Below are positions 1 to 7,833 of a DNA stretch of 29,624 bases, in pieces. This stretch comes from Bacteroidaceae bacterium (GTDB lineage: Bacteria > Bacteroidota > Bacteroidia > Bacteroidales > Bacteroidaceae), in the NCBI GenBank assembly GCA_902362595.1, contig CABIXF010000048.1, positions 1 through 29,624 on the forward strand, read 5' to 3'. Numbering within the stretch: the first letter of the stretch is position 1; each line of letters begins with the position of its first letter. The notes under the pieces are model-generated. The model was given only the letters and a program-made list of their open reading frames with translations, was not told the origin of the DNA and searched no databases. The translations under genes were made by a program, and so were the position numbers.

Positions 1-30
1 TTGTCGGCTATAGCAGCATATTGCTTTTTT

Positions 31-110
31 GAAAAGAAGCCCGCCATTGATGTAAACTTTGTCAATGACGGACAACTGTCTATTTTCTAATTTTATATCG
101 AACTCACGTT
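31..110 (-). terminator. Orphan terminator-bearing repeat element, minus orientation
   Basis: Read on the minus strand this gives a stem CCGTCATTGA / TCAATGGCGG (71-41 in forward coordinates) followed by GCTTCTTTTC, a rho-independent terminator. The whole 80-bp stretch, including an upstream AACGTGAGT..GATATAAAAT part, matches the segment at 25650-25730 with the same loop length but a different loop. No minus-strand gene is seen to its right, so it terminates nothing obvious. Confidence 0.6.
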
Positions 111-130
111 AAAATAGCCATTTTTGGTGA

Positions 131-161
131 TTTTCCATGAAACAGGCATGTCGTATTTTTG
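131..161 (+). promoter_or_regulatory. Putative promoter of the nine-gene operon
   Basis: TATTTTTG at 154-161 is an exact match to the Bacteroides -7 consensus TAnnTTTG, 46 nt before the SusC-like start codon. At the -33 position (19-nt spacing) there is only TTTT (131-134), not TTTG, so the promoter may be weak or activator-dependent. No clear Fur-type palindrome is visible nearby. Confidence 0.5.
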
Positions 162-207
162 CAAAGAAAATTTTTACTTGTGTAAAAAACCTTAACCAAA
201 CTATTTT

Positions 208-3200
208 ATGGATAAAAATCACAACGTAGGGCTCCTGTTGGCCCTATCTTTCCTTTTGCATATAAGCTACTTATATGCAGGCACTTCTTATGAGGCTTAT
301 GAAGCTGCTCCACAAATCGTGGTAAGAGGTGTGGTTACGGATGTCGGTGGAGAGCCGTTAATTGGAGCTGCTGTACAAAATGTACGAAAGAAAAGCGGTG
401 TTGTCACAGACTTGAACGGTCAGTTTGAAATTCGTACTTCTGTGGGTGAAAAATGGACCGTCAGTTATATTGGGATGAAACCGTATGAGTTTGTTGTCAA
501 GTCTGAAAAGAAATTGCGCATCGTGTTGGAATCCGATGTGCAGGCCTTGGCTGAGGTGGTCGTGACGGGATATAGTAAGGTGAATTCCCGATTGTTTGTA
601 GGGGCTGTCACCAAAGTTTCTACCCAAGACTTCCTTTCGGCACCCCAAGCCGATTTCAGTCGCCTGTTGGAAGGAAAAGCGCCGGGGTTGAATATCTCTT
701 CTGTTTCCAGCACTTTCGGGGCGGCTCCGAAAGTTAACATCCGGGGCGGCAGTTCCATTCACGGAAATGTGCAGCCTTTGTGGGTGGTGGATGGAGCTGT
801 TGTGGAGGATATGGTGGCATTGAACGAGGAACAGCTGGCCTCCGGTGATGCCATTACGCTAGTCAGTTCTACACTGGCCGGATTGAATCCGGCAGATATT
901 GAAAGTATTGAAGTGTTGAAAGACGCTTCGGCCACTTCCTTATATGGGGCCAGGGGGATGAACGGAGTCATCGTCGTGGAATCCAAGGCCGGCAAACGCG
1001 GGAAAGGACTCGATGTGACGTATAATTTGACTACTTCTTTGCGGCTCAGGCCATCTTATACACAATTTGACATGATGAACAGTGCCGAAACGATGCAAGT
1101 TTATCATGAGATGGAGAACAAAGGCTATTTTACGATGAATCGTGCCCTTTATGGGCGAAGGGGAGGGGTGTATTCCCAAATGTATCAGCTTATCGATACC
1201 TTTCAGCAAGGCGGATTCGGTTTACCCAATACGTTGGAAGCCAGAAGGGCGTTTTTACATAAGGCATCCACGTATAATACCGATTGGTTCAAGCACATCT
1301 ATACCCAGTCGCTGACACAAAATCATTCTTTGTCCTTAAGTTATGGGGGAGAGAAATCGGCTACTTATGCCTCCGTGAGTTTTTACAATGATCCGGGTGA
1401 AACGGTAGCCGAGAAGGTGAAGCGCTTTACGGGTTTCTTGAATTCGAGTTTCTTCCTGTCTCCCCGTCTGAAGGTATCTGCCAATCTCCAAGCCAACTTC
1501 CGTGAACAGCGTGCCCCGGGAACGTTTCCACGTATCCGGAATCTGGAGGCAGGAGCTTATAAGCGTGATTTTGACATCAACCCGTTCAATTATGCGTTGA
1601 ATACGTCCCGTACGTTGCGTCCTTACGATGAGGCCGGGAATTATGAATATTACCGGAACGATTGGGCTCCATTTAATATTCTTCAAGAGTATCAGGAAAA
1701 TTACATGCGTATCCGCGTGTCCGATTTTCGTTTCTCATTAAGTGGGGAATGGGAACCTGTCAAGAAACTGCGTCTGTCGCTTTTGCTGAATACCCGTATG
1801 GCGGTGACGGGGATGGCGCATTTTCTGGGAGAGAACTCCAATGTGCTGTGGGCGTACCGGGCCGACCGGAGCTTGTTGGAAAGACAGCACAATATTTACC
1901 TTTACCGTCCGGAGAAGGGGGAGCCGCAGGTGATTCTACCCATGGGTGGGGTTTACCAGAAATCGTCACAGACGATGAACAGTTATCTGGGACGTGCCTC
2001 ACTGGATTATGTTCACGAATGGGGTGGTCATCGGATGAAATGGTTTTCTTTTGCTGAGGTGAAGATAAACGATTTGTCGTCTGACTCTTTCAAGGGATAC
2101 GGTATCGGTTTTAACCGGGCCAACAGTGTCATGACTTCACCGCTGGTGTTTGAAAAGATACTGAATGAAGGGGAGGACTATTTTTCCTTGCACGACCGCC
2201 ATGAGCGTGACGTCGTTTTTTCCGGCTCTTTGACCTACGACTACCGGAACCGGTATATTCTGAATCTGGTAGGTAATTACGAAGGTTCCAATGCGGCAGG
2301 AATCGGTCGTCGGGTAAGATGGTTGCCTACTTGGAACGTGGGGGTGAAATGGAATGTGGATGCGGAGTCGTTTTTTGCACCTTTCCGTAATTTTTGGAAC
2401 CAGTTTTCTCTGCGTATGAGTTACGGGTTGGTGGCCAAGATGAACAGTGAGGCCATCAATTCCTTGCCGGTGTACGACAGTCGTCTGACCTTCTGCAAGG
2501 ATATCTCCGATCGGGAGTATGCCATTTACATCCAGCACTTGGAAAACCGTGACCTCACTTGGGAAAAAATGTATGAGTTCAATGTGGGGACCGACCTGTC
2601 TTTCTGGAATGACCGGATCAGCTGTTCGTTGGATGTGTATTCGCGCCGTTCGTTCGATTTGATTGACTGGGTACAGACTTCCGGTATTGGAGGGGAGTAC
2701 AAAAAATGGATGAACTTTGGGGATATGAAGACCGTGGGCCTTGATTTTCTGCTGAATACGCAGAACATCCGGCAGAAAGATTTCAGCTGGAATACAGTCT
2801 GGGGCTTCTCATTCTATCACCAGGAGATAACCCGTTTGCTGAACCAACCTACCACTTTCGACATGGTGGCAGGCAACGGGCGGGGGAATATTGAAGGATT
2901 TCCCCGGGGAGGGTTGTATTCTTTCGACTTCCGGGGGCTGACGGATAGAGGATTGCCCCAGTTTTATTTTGGCAATCTGCCATTGTCATCCAACGGCTAT
3001 TCGCAGATTGCGGGGGCCAACTTCTATGACGCGACTTATAACCGGTCTTATCTGCTGTATGAGGGTCCTTCCGAGCCGTTTATCACTACTAGCTTTGAAA
3101 ACACTTTCCGTTACAAAGGTTGGAGTCTCTCCGTGTTTCTGACTTCCCGGATGGGTAATAAAGTGCGGATCAGTCCGAGGTTTGACCCGGAATACAACGA

Positions 3201-3597
3201 CCTGAATGTGTTCACTACCCGTTATCGCGACCGCTGGCTGGTGAAGGGAGATGAACAGACCAAGCACATTCCCGTCATTCCAGGATATGACATTTACAGT
3301 TTGATGGGAAAAAAGAATGTGGAGCGGGCTTACAACACCTATAACTATTCGCAGGTGAATGTGGCCGACGGAAGTTTCGTGCGCTTGAAGAGTCTTTCGC
3401 TAGGCTATACTTTCCCTCGCTCGGTTTGTGAGAAAATGAAGATGAAAGGTCTCAGTCTGTATGCCCAGGTGACCAATCCTTTTTTGATTTATGCGGATAA
3501 GAAACTGCAGGGAAGAGACCCGGAGTTCATCAATTCCGGAGGGGTTTCTTCTCCCACCCCCAGAACGTACAGTATGTCGGTACAGTTAAGTTTTTAA
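208..3597 (+). CDS. SusC/RagA-family TonB-dependent outer-membrane receptor
   Basis: Outer-membrane TonB-dependent importer that should pair with the SusD-like lipoprotein encoded 12 nt downstream. The 1129 aa length is usual for SusC. Order: signal peptide (about 1-24), carboxypeptidase-regulatory-like beta domain (about 37-110), a TonB-box-like segment EVVVT at 116-120, a plug domain (about 120-265) carrying the SusC hallmarks VDGAVVED and IESIEVLKDASATSLYGARG, then a long beta-barrel ending in the aromatic C-terminus SVQLSF. There is no secretin/TonB (STN) domain, so it does not look like a FecR/ECF-coupled signalling receptor. It is the first gene of a nine-gene operon; the downstream imelysin and FecA-like genes suggest a metal-bearing ligand rather than a plain glycan. 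No glycoside hydrolases are present, which argues against a classic polysaccharide locus. The family is secure; the substrate is not known. Confidence 0.95.
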   Translation: MDKNHNVGLLLALSFLLHISYLYAGTSYEAYEAAPQIVVRGVVTDVGGEPLIGAAVQNVRKKSGVVTDLNGQFEIRTSVGEKWTVSYIGMKPYEFVVKSEKKLRIVLESDVQALAEVVVTGYSKVNSRLFVGAVTKVSTQDFLSAPQADFSRLLEGKAPGLNISSVSSTFGAAPKVNIRGGSSIHGNVQPLWVVDGAVVEDMVALNEEQLASGDAITLVSSTLAGLNPADIESIEVLKDASATSLYGARGMNGVIVVESKAGKRGKGLDVTYNLTTSLRLRPSYTQFDMMNSAETMQVYHEMENKGYFTMNRALYGRRGGVYSQMYQLIDTFQQGGFGLPNTLEARRAFLHKASTYNTDWFKHIYTQSLTQNHSLSLSYGGEKSATYASVSFYNDPGETVAEKVKRFTGFLNSSFFLSPRLKVSANLQANFREQRAPGTFPRIRNLEAGAYKRDFDINPFNYALNTSRTLRPYDEAGNYEYYRNDWAPFNILQEYQENYMRIRVSDFRFSLSGEWEPVKKLRLSLLLNTRMAVTGMAHFLGENSNVLWAYRADRSLLERQHNIYLYRPEKGEPQVILPMGGVYQKSSQTMNSYLGRASLDYVHEWGGHRMKWFSFAEVKINDLSSDSFKGYGIGFNRANSVMTSPLVFEKILNEGEDYFSLHDRHERDVVFSGSLTYDYRNRYILNLVGNYEGSNAAGIGRRVRWLPTWNVGVKWNVDAESFFAPFRNFWNQFSLRMSYGLVAKMNSEAINSLPVYDSRLTFCKDISDREYAIYIQHLENRDLTWEKMYEFNVGTDLSFWNDRISCSLDVYSRRSFDLIDWVQTSGIGGEYKKWMNFGDMKTVGLDFLLNTQNIRQKDFSWNTVWGFSFYHQEITRLLNQPTTFDMVAGNGRGNIEGFPRGGLYSFDFRGLTDRGLPQFYFGNLPLSSNGYSQIAGANFYDATYNRSYLLYEGPSEPFITTSFENTFRYKGWSLSVFLTSRMGNKVRISPRFDPEYNDLNVFTTRYRDRWLVKGDEQTKHIPVIPGYDIYSLMGKKNVERAYNTYNYSQVNVADGSFVRLKSLSLGYTFPRSVCEKMKMKGLSLYAQVTNPFLIYADKKLQGRDPEFINSGGVSSPTPRTYSMSVQLSF

Positions 3598-3609
3598 TGA
3601 ATAGAAAAT

Positions 3610-5118
3610 ATGAGAAAAATAAATAGATATGTTTCCTCCCTTTTGGGAGCGGTTTGCCTCGTGCTGTCTGCATGCAATGATTTTCTGGAACAGTATCCCG
3701 ATTCGAATACCCATACGGAAGTCGACTTCAAAGAGAAGATTGCCCAGCTGCTGACGGCTGCTTATCCGGAAGCCAGTTATTTCCGTTTCCTGGAGTTGCG
3801 GACGGACAATGTAGACGACCGGAGTGCGAAATTGCCGGCTTCACGGTTGAACGAGGCCATGTTTTATTGGAACGATTACCACGAGGAAGATTTGGATTCT
3901 CCCAAGCTGTATTGGCTGGATTGTTACCGGGGAATCGCTCAGGCCAATCAGGCGCTGGAATTGCTGGCCGCTTTTCCGGATAAGGAAGACCCGCAGTTGC
4001 AGGCCCTTTATGCCGAGGCGTTTCTGGTTCGTGCTTACCTGCATTTCATGGTGGCCAATATCTGGGCGCCGCCTTTTGCCGATGAGGAAACCAACAAAGG
4101 GTTGCCTGGCATCCCTTATGTGGAGAAATCCGAGAAAAATGCGTGGGTGTCTTATCCGCAAGAGAACTTGCAGGACACTTACCGGAAGATTGAAAGAGAC
4201 CTTTCCTATGGGCTGGCTTGGGTGAAGGACGAGTATTATCAGAAGAAAAAATACCACTTTCATAAAAAGGCGGCTTATGCGCTGGCCGTCCGTTTTTTTG
4301 CCTATACGGGTCAGTGGCAAAAGGTGATTGATTATGCTACTTACGTATTGGGTTCGGACGTGAAGAAAGCCATTTTGCCTTATCAGGAATATAAGGAGAA
4401 ATCCGTGGAGGAGATGGTGGAAGGTTATGCCTCGGAGGATAACCCAAGTAACCTGCTGATTACTACGGTGGAGAGCCTTTGGGAAGAAAACTACAAGACC
4501 GACCGTTACGGACTGGGAAGTGTATCGTATGAAGAGGTTTTCCAGCGTTTTTCGTCTAAAAGTATCCGGCAGATAGAAGGTTATTTCAAAGCGGTGCACA
4601 GGCTTGATCGGACCCGTGCCTACTGGCCGAAGTTTACCCATTTTCAGTCGGCTGACGGATTGCTGAACGAACGTCGCGGACAGTACACACAGAATGTCTT
4701 GCTGACCACCGAAGAAGTTTTTCTGCATCGTATCGAGGCTTATGCCATGACGGGCCGTGCTGATTTGGCCAAAGATGACTTGATTACGTTCATCAACCAG
4801 AAGCATATTGCGGATGGTATCGGGAGTGAGTTGTCGGGTACTGAAATCGAGAATGTGAAACCTGCCGACCGGGAACGGATACAGCCTTTTTATCGTCCGC
4901 TTACGCAAGAACAGGCCGCTATTCTGTACTATGTCAGTGAGGTGGCCCGGCAGCAGTTCATTCACGAAGGACTCCGCTGGTTCGATTTACGCCGTTTCAA
5001 TATCAGTGTAGACCGCAACCGGGTGGGAGAGGCCAAGAAGGCACGTTATGTGTTGCAGCCGGAGGATTCCCGCAAAACGCTCTCTTTGCCCGAGGGGGTA
5101 ACTCTTATTAATCCGTAA
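3610..5118 (+). CDS. SusD/RagB-family surface lipoprotein
   Basis: Substrate-binding lipoprotein expected to cap the SusC-like barrel encoded just upstream. The 502 aa length is typical. The signal peptide ends in a lipobox (LSAC, Cys at about residue 22) followed by NDFLEQYPD, a characteristic SusD start. Helical repeat-type sequence follows, including the RTDNVDDR segment, the ALYAEAFLVRAYLHF helix typical of the TPR-like part, and the C-terminal motif EGLRWFDLRRFNIS, which is the family's signature near the end. The start ATG at 3610 lies 12 nt after the susC stop. Pairing with a metallopeptidase homologue and a DUF4302 protein is a recurrent Bacteroidetes arrangement. RagB-type members bind peptides, so a peptide-like ligand is possible. 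No odd codon use or truncation is seen. Confidence 0.93.
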   Translation: MRKINRYVSSLLGAVCLVLSACNDFLEQYPDSNTHTEVDFKEKIAQLLTAAYPEASYFRFLELRTDNVDDRSAKLPASRLNEAMFYWNDYHEEDLDSPKLYWLDCYRGIAQANQALELLAAFPDKEDPQLQALYAEAFLVRAYLHFMVANIWAPPFADEETNKGLPGIPYVEKSEKNAWVSYPQENLQDTYRKIERDLSYGLAWVKDEYYQKKKYHFHKKAAYALAVRFFAYTGQWQKVIDYATYVLGSDVKKAILPYQEYKEKSVEEMVEGYASEDNPSNLLITTVESLWEENYKTDRYGLGSVSYEEVFQRFSSKSIRQIEGYFKAVHRLDRTRAYWPKFTHFQSADGLLNERRGQYTQNVLLTTEEVFLHRIEAYAMTGRADLAKDDLITFINQKHIADGIGSELSGTEIENVKPADRERIQPFYRPLTQEQAAILYYVSEVARQQFIHEGLRWFDLRRFNISVDRNRVGEAKKARYVLQPEDSRKTLSLPEGVTLINP

Positions 5119-5130
5119 ACTTATAATGAT

Positions 5131-6048
5131 ATGCGAAAACAGATTTATTTATTGCTCTTGATAGGGGGCGGTTGCCTGGGAGGTGGATGTCAGAAGGTAG
5201 AGATGCCCGTTCAGTATCCTTTTGCTTCGGAGCCTGGACCACAAACCGAATTGGACCAATGGCTGTCGGAAGAATTTACTCGCCCCTATAATATAGAGGT
5301 AGGGTACACCCGGACGCCTTACAGAGAAACAGACTGGCCTGACAACCTGCCGCCCAATCGGGAGAAAATTCGTCCGTTGCTGGAGGCCTTGAAGGCTTTG
5401 TGGATAGTACCTTTTGAACAGGCCGGTGGTACGCCGTTCATGAAGGAATATGTTCCCCGGCAAATCCTTCTGTGGGGAGATGTCAATTTGAATTCCTTGC
5501 AGATAGGTGAAATTAATACCTCTTTGGGGGAAGCTGTTCTTCCGGTGTTTGGGGTCGATCGTTTTTCTACAGCAACGGCAGAAAACCTTTTCCCGTATGT
5601 GCGGATGGCGACTTTTGCTTTTGCCAAACGGCTGGTACAAGGACGACCTTCCTTACTCGACAAGTTTGCGGCACTCAATCCATCGTCTTTTTATTATGAC
5701 TGGTCGAAAAGTGCGGATGTATCCAAAGGGGAGTATTCGTTTCATGGTACGCCTTACAGTTGGAAGAAAGGTTTCTTCAGCAATGGAGCAATGGAATCAT
5801 CCCTTTGTGATTTTGCCGAGACACTGAGTATGCTGGTATGTTTGTCTGTCAGTGAAATCAATGAGTGTTTAAATACGGCACAAGAATTGGGGGGTGAAGG
5901 GGCCAAGGCGACATTGCAGCGTAAAATGGCTTTTGTCGATGAGTTTTTATGGGAGAACTTTAAGATTCGCAGGGAAGCGCAGCTGACCCGGGTCATTTCA
6001 GCTTCTCTCAAACATTATAAACAACCACATGATGCTCCGGCATCGTGA
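5131..6048 (+). CDS. Mx1-type zinc metallohydrolase homologue with degenerate active site (lipoprotein)
   Basis: Lipoprotein (GGGC lipobox, Cys about residue 20) resembling the SusCD-associated zinc metallohydrolase family (putative zinc-binding metallopeptidase, Peptidase_Mx1 type) in operon position, length (305 aa) and sequence pattern. The family is known for HExxH, usually inside HHEF(A/G)HILHQ. Here the equivalent stretch reads TFAFAKRLVQ, so the HExxH positions are F162, A163, F164, A165 and K166: both histidines and the glutamate are gone. The second conserved block is kept as GFFSNGAMESSLCDFAETLS (D227, E230), matching the family's EDFAEMLS-like region. The reading frame is intact and codon use matches its neighbours, so it reads as a pseudo-enzyme kept for binding, not as a decaying gene. 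The assignment rests on remembered family patterns and context; an alignment would confirm it. Confidence 0.75.
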   Translation: MRKQIYLLLLIGGGCLGGGCQKVEMPVQYPFASEPGPQTELDQWLSEEFTRPYNIEVGYTRTPYRETDWPDNLPPNREKIRPLLEALKALWIVPFEQAGGTPFMKEYVPRQILLWGDVNLNSLQIGEINTSLGEAVLPVFGVDRFSTATAENLFPYVRMATFAFAKRLVQGRPSLLDKFAALNPSSFYYDWSKSADVSKGEYSFHGTPYSWKKGFFSNGAMESSLCDFAETLSMLVCLSVSEINECLNTAQELGGEGAKATLQRKMAFVDEFLWENFKIRREAQLTRVISASLKHYKQPHDAPAS

Positions 6049-6062
6049 CAAAAAACAATGTG

Positions 6063-7157
6063 ATGAAAAAATTGATTTTTTATATAATGATGGCTTGCGG
6101 ATTAGGTATGGGGTGCAGCAAGCAGGAATCCATTCCGGTGCGCAATATTGAGGACTTGTCGGCGGCAAAGGATTTCCGGGAACGCTTGTGCCAAGCGGAA
6201 AATGGATGGCTGGTGCGTTATTTCCCGCAAGTAGATAATTATTTGAATACGAATATCACCGAAAATATAAAGACGAACTACAACTCGTTGTATCCTGAAA
6301 TCTTATCCCGCCGTCTGGGCGTGGGAGGCTATAATCTGTTTGTAAAGTTCCAACCCGACGGCACCTTGAAGATGCTGACGGATATTGCTTACCGGCAGTC
6401 GGACGCTGACCAAACGGAAATGGAGCGGAAAACCTATTATGTGCCGGAATTCAATCTGGAGGTGACGGAGGCAAACTATGAGATAAAGGTGGCGGAGGGA
6501 TTGAACCTGATTTTGACGACGCCTACCATGCTCGACCAGCTAAAAGGATTTGAAGTCAATGTGGAAAACCGCTTCTCTCCGGTACGTGTGGAGGAAGACA
6601 AGATTGTGCTGCGTACGGCGAACTATCTGGGCGAAGATTCCGAATGGATTGAACTGACTCCTCTTGATTTCCCGATGGAGGAATGGAAGGAACGGATGCA
6701 ACGGCGGATTGACCGGAAAGAACGGTTCCGGAAACGCTCTTTTGCCACAGGCAACCAGAAATCGCGGCGTCCTTGTGTCTTGCAGATTCTGCTGACGGCG
6801 ACTGGAGAAGTGGTGTATCAGAGCACCATGGATTTTGGTTATACGCTGATGGACGACCGTATGACTTATCATTATGGACATACGCGGAAGAATGGAGAAC
6901 GGGTGGCCCGTTACGACCGTTTGCAGTATGAGCTGTTCTATAAGAACGAGCGGCCGGAAAAGACGGTGGAAGGCTACGATGGCAGCACGTATTACACGGC
7001 GTTGGGGTCGGGATATATGGCTACTGAAGAGGGAGTCTTTTTCCTGCCCGGACTGAAGTTCAACGAGGAGGTCGTGTTTCAGGAGTTTGTAGAGAAAGGA
7101 AGTCGGGAATGGGAAGGAGTGGCAGGGCCTTATACCGCCCGAATAAAATTTAATTGA
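6063..7157 (+). CDS. DUF4302-like lipoprotein
   Basis: Lipoprotein of 364 aa from the ATG at 6063; an in-frame GTG at 6045 overlaps the upstream stop, but the 6063 start gives a clean signal peptide (MKKLIFYIMMACGLGMGC, lipobox GMGC). The N-terminal part, with FRERLCQAENGWLVRYFPQV followed by a GGYNLFVKFQPDGTLKMLTD stretch, fits the DUF4302 pattern of an 'NGW..Y.P' segment then a beta-strand with a 'kF..dG.v.m' motif. Known DUF4302 genes sit directly after the SusCD-linked metallohydrolase, as here. The function is unknown; an outer-membrane-attached accessory binding role is inferred from lipidation and context. A basic stretch (ERMQRRIDRKERFRKRS, about residues 214-230) is unusual for a secreted beta protein. 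Divergence from typical members makes the family call moderate. Confidence 0.65.
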   Translation: MKKLIFYIMMACGLGMGCSKQESIPVRNIEDLSAAKDFRERLCQAENGWLVRYFPQVDNYLNTNITENIKTNYNSLYPEILSRRLGVGGYNLFVKFQPDGTLKMLTDIAYRQSDADQTEMERKTYYVPEFNLEVTEANYEIKVAEGLNLILTTPTMLDQLKGFEVNVENRFSPVRVEEDKIVLRTANYLGEDSEWIELTPLDFPMEEWKERMQRRIDRKERFRKRSFATGNQKSRRPCVLQILLTATGEVVYQSTMDFGYTLMDDRMTYHYGHTRKNGERVARYDRLQYELFYKNERPEKTVEGYDGSTYYTALGSGYMATEEGVFFLPGLKFNEEVVFQEFVEKGSREWEGVAGPYTARIKFN

Positions 7158-7165
7158 ATGGATAA

Positions 7166-7816
7166 ATGAAGAAACGTATGAAATATTATGTATGGGTAGG
7201 AATGGCCGTGCTGCTGGTCGGTTGTCAGAAAGAAACGGCGGAGATGCCGCCCGAGGATTATAGTAAGTTTATCTCCTTGAAGGAAGCCGACAAGCTGCCG
7301 TTGGAGCTGGGAGTACCTTTCAACTGTTTCCCGAAGCATCCGGGCGACTGGGGTGTTACTCCGTCGGACGAATTTCAGATGGAGGATAAGAATACTTATT
7401 CAATAGAGTTGAATTTCTATGCACGGGCAGACATTCACAACCGGCAGGACCCGACCAATCTGACGGCTATGGTGATTCAGTACTTGGACACCGATAACCG
7501 GTTGGTGGTCGACACCTTGTACGACGGGAAGAACTGCATTACTTCCAAGGTACGTAACGGAGTATTGTCTTTTTCCGGCAAGCAGGCGGACCGGAAATAC
7601 ACGATTGAAAAGAAGAGTGGCGACCTCTTCTATTTTGCCGTGTTCCTCAGTCCGTATGGGAGGGTGGATGTCTCTTCGGAATTCTATGTCAATGGAGATG
7701 CCGACGATACGTTCTACGGCATGCAGTACGAGTATAGCCGGAACGCGGAATCCTTCCATATCACCGATTATGGGGTGGACTACCTGATTTATTCAAAAGC
7801 CATGTATTTACCTTAA
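7166..7816 (+). CDS. DUF4843-position lipoprotein
   Basis: Small lipoprotein of 216 aa with a lipobox (LLVGC, Cys at about residue 20) followed by QKETAEMPPEDY. The start could be ATG 7166 (MKKRMKYY) or the internal ATG at 7178. The mature part looks all-beta, with alternating hydrophobic residues (YSIELNFYARADI, LFYFAVFLSPYGRV). Length and place, immediately after a DUF4302 gene in a SusCD/metallohydrolase operon, match where DUF4843 proteins are usually found, but I do not see a decisive motif, so the family name is mostly contextual. The gap to the preceding stop is 8 nt and to the next gene 17 nt. A role as accessory surface lipoprotein of the receptor complex is inference. Confidence 0.55.
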   Translation: MKKRMKYYVWVGMAVLLVGCQKETAEMPPEDYSKFISLKEADKLPLELGVPFNCFPKHPGDWGVTPSDEFQMEDKNTYSIELNFYARADIHNRQDPTNLTAMVIQYLDTDNRLVVDTLYDGKNCITSKVRNGVLSFSGKQADRKYTIEKKSGDLFYFAVFLSPYGRVDVSSEFYVNGDADDTFYGMQYEYSRNAESFHITDYGVDYLIYSKAMYLP

Positions 7817-7833
7817 CTTAAATAATTTATCAA

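Noticed and set aside
1..90. Open plus-strand frame from the window edge to a stop at 88-90, which could be the C-terminus of a gene.
   Set aside because: The stretch 31-110 is a near-copy of the non-coding terminator region 25650-25730 on the other strand, so the open frame is better explained as chance across a repeat element.
91..207. Search for a Fur-type operator ahead of the nine-gene operon.
   Set aside because: No convincing 19-bp inverted repeat of GATAATGAT type was seen, so iron regulation is not supported by the sequence itself.
3841..4965. Long minus-strand frame of 374 codons opposite the SusD-like gene.
   Set aside because: It is antisense to a clear SusD homologue, has no signal peptide or recognisable motif, and follows from codon bias of the true gene.
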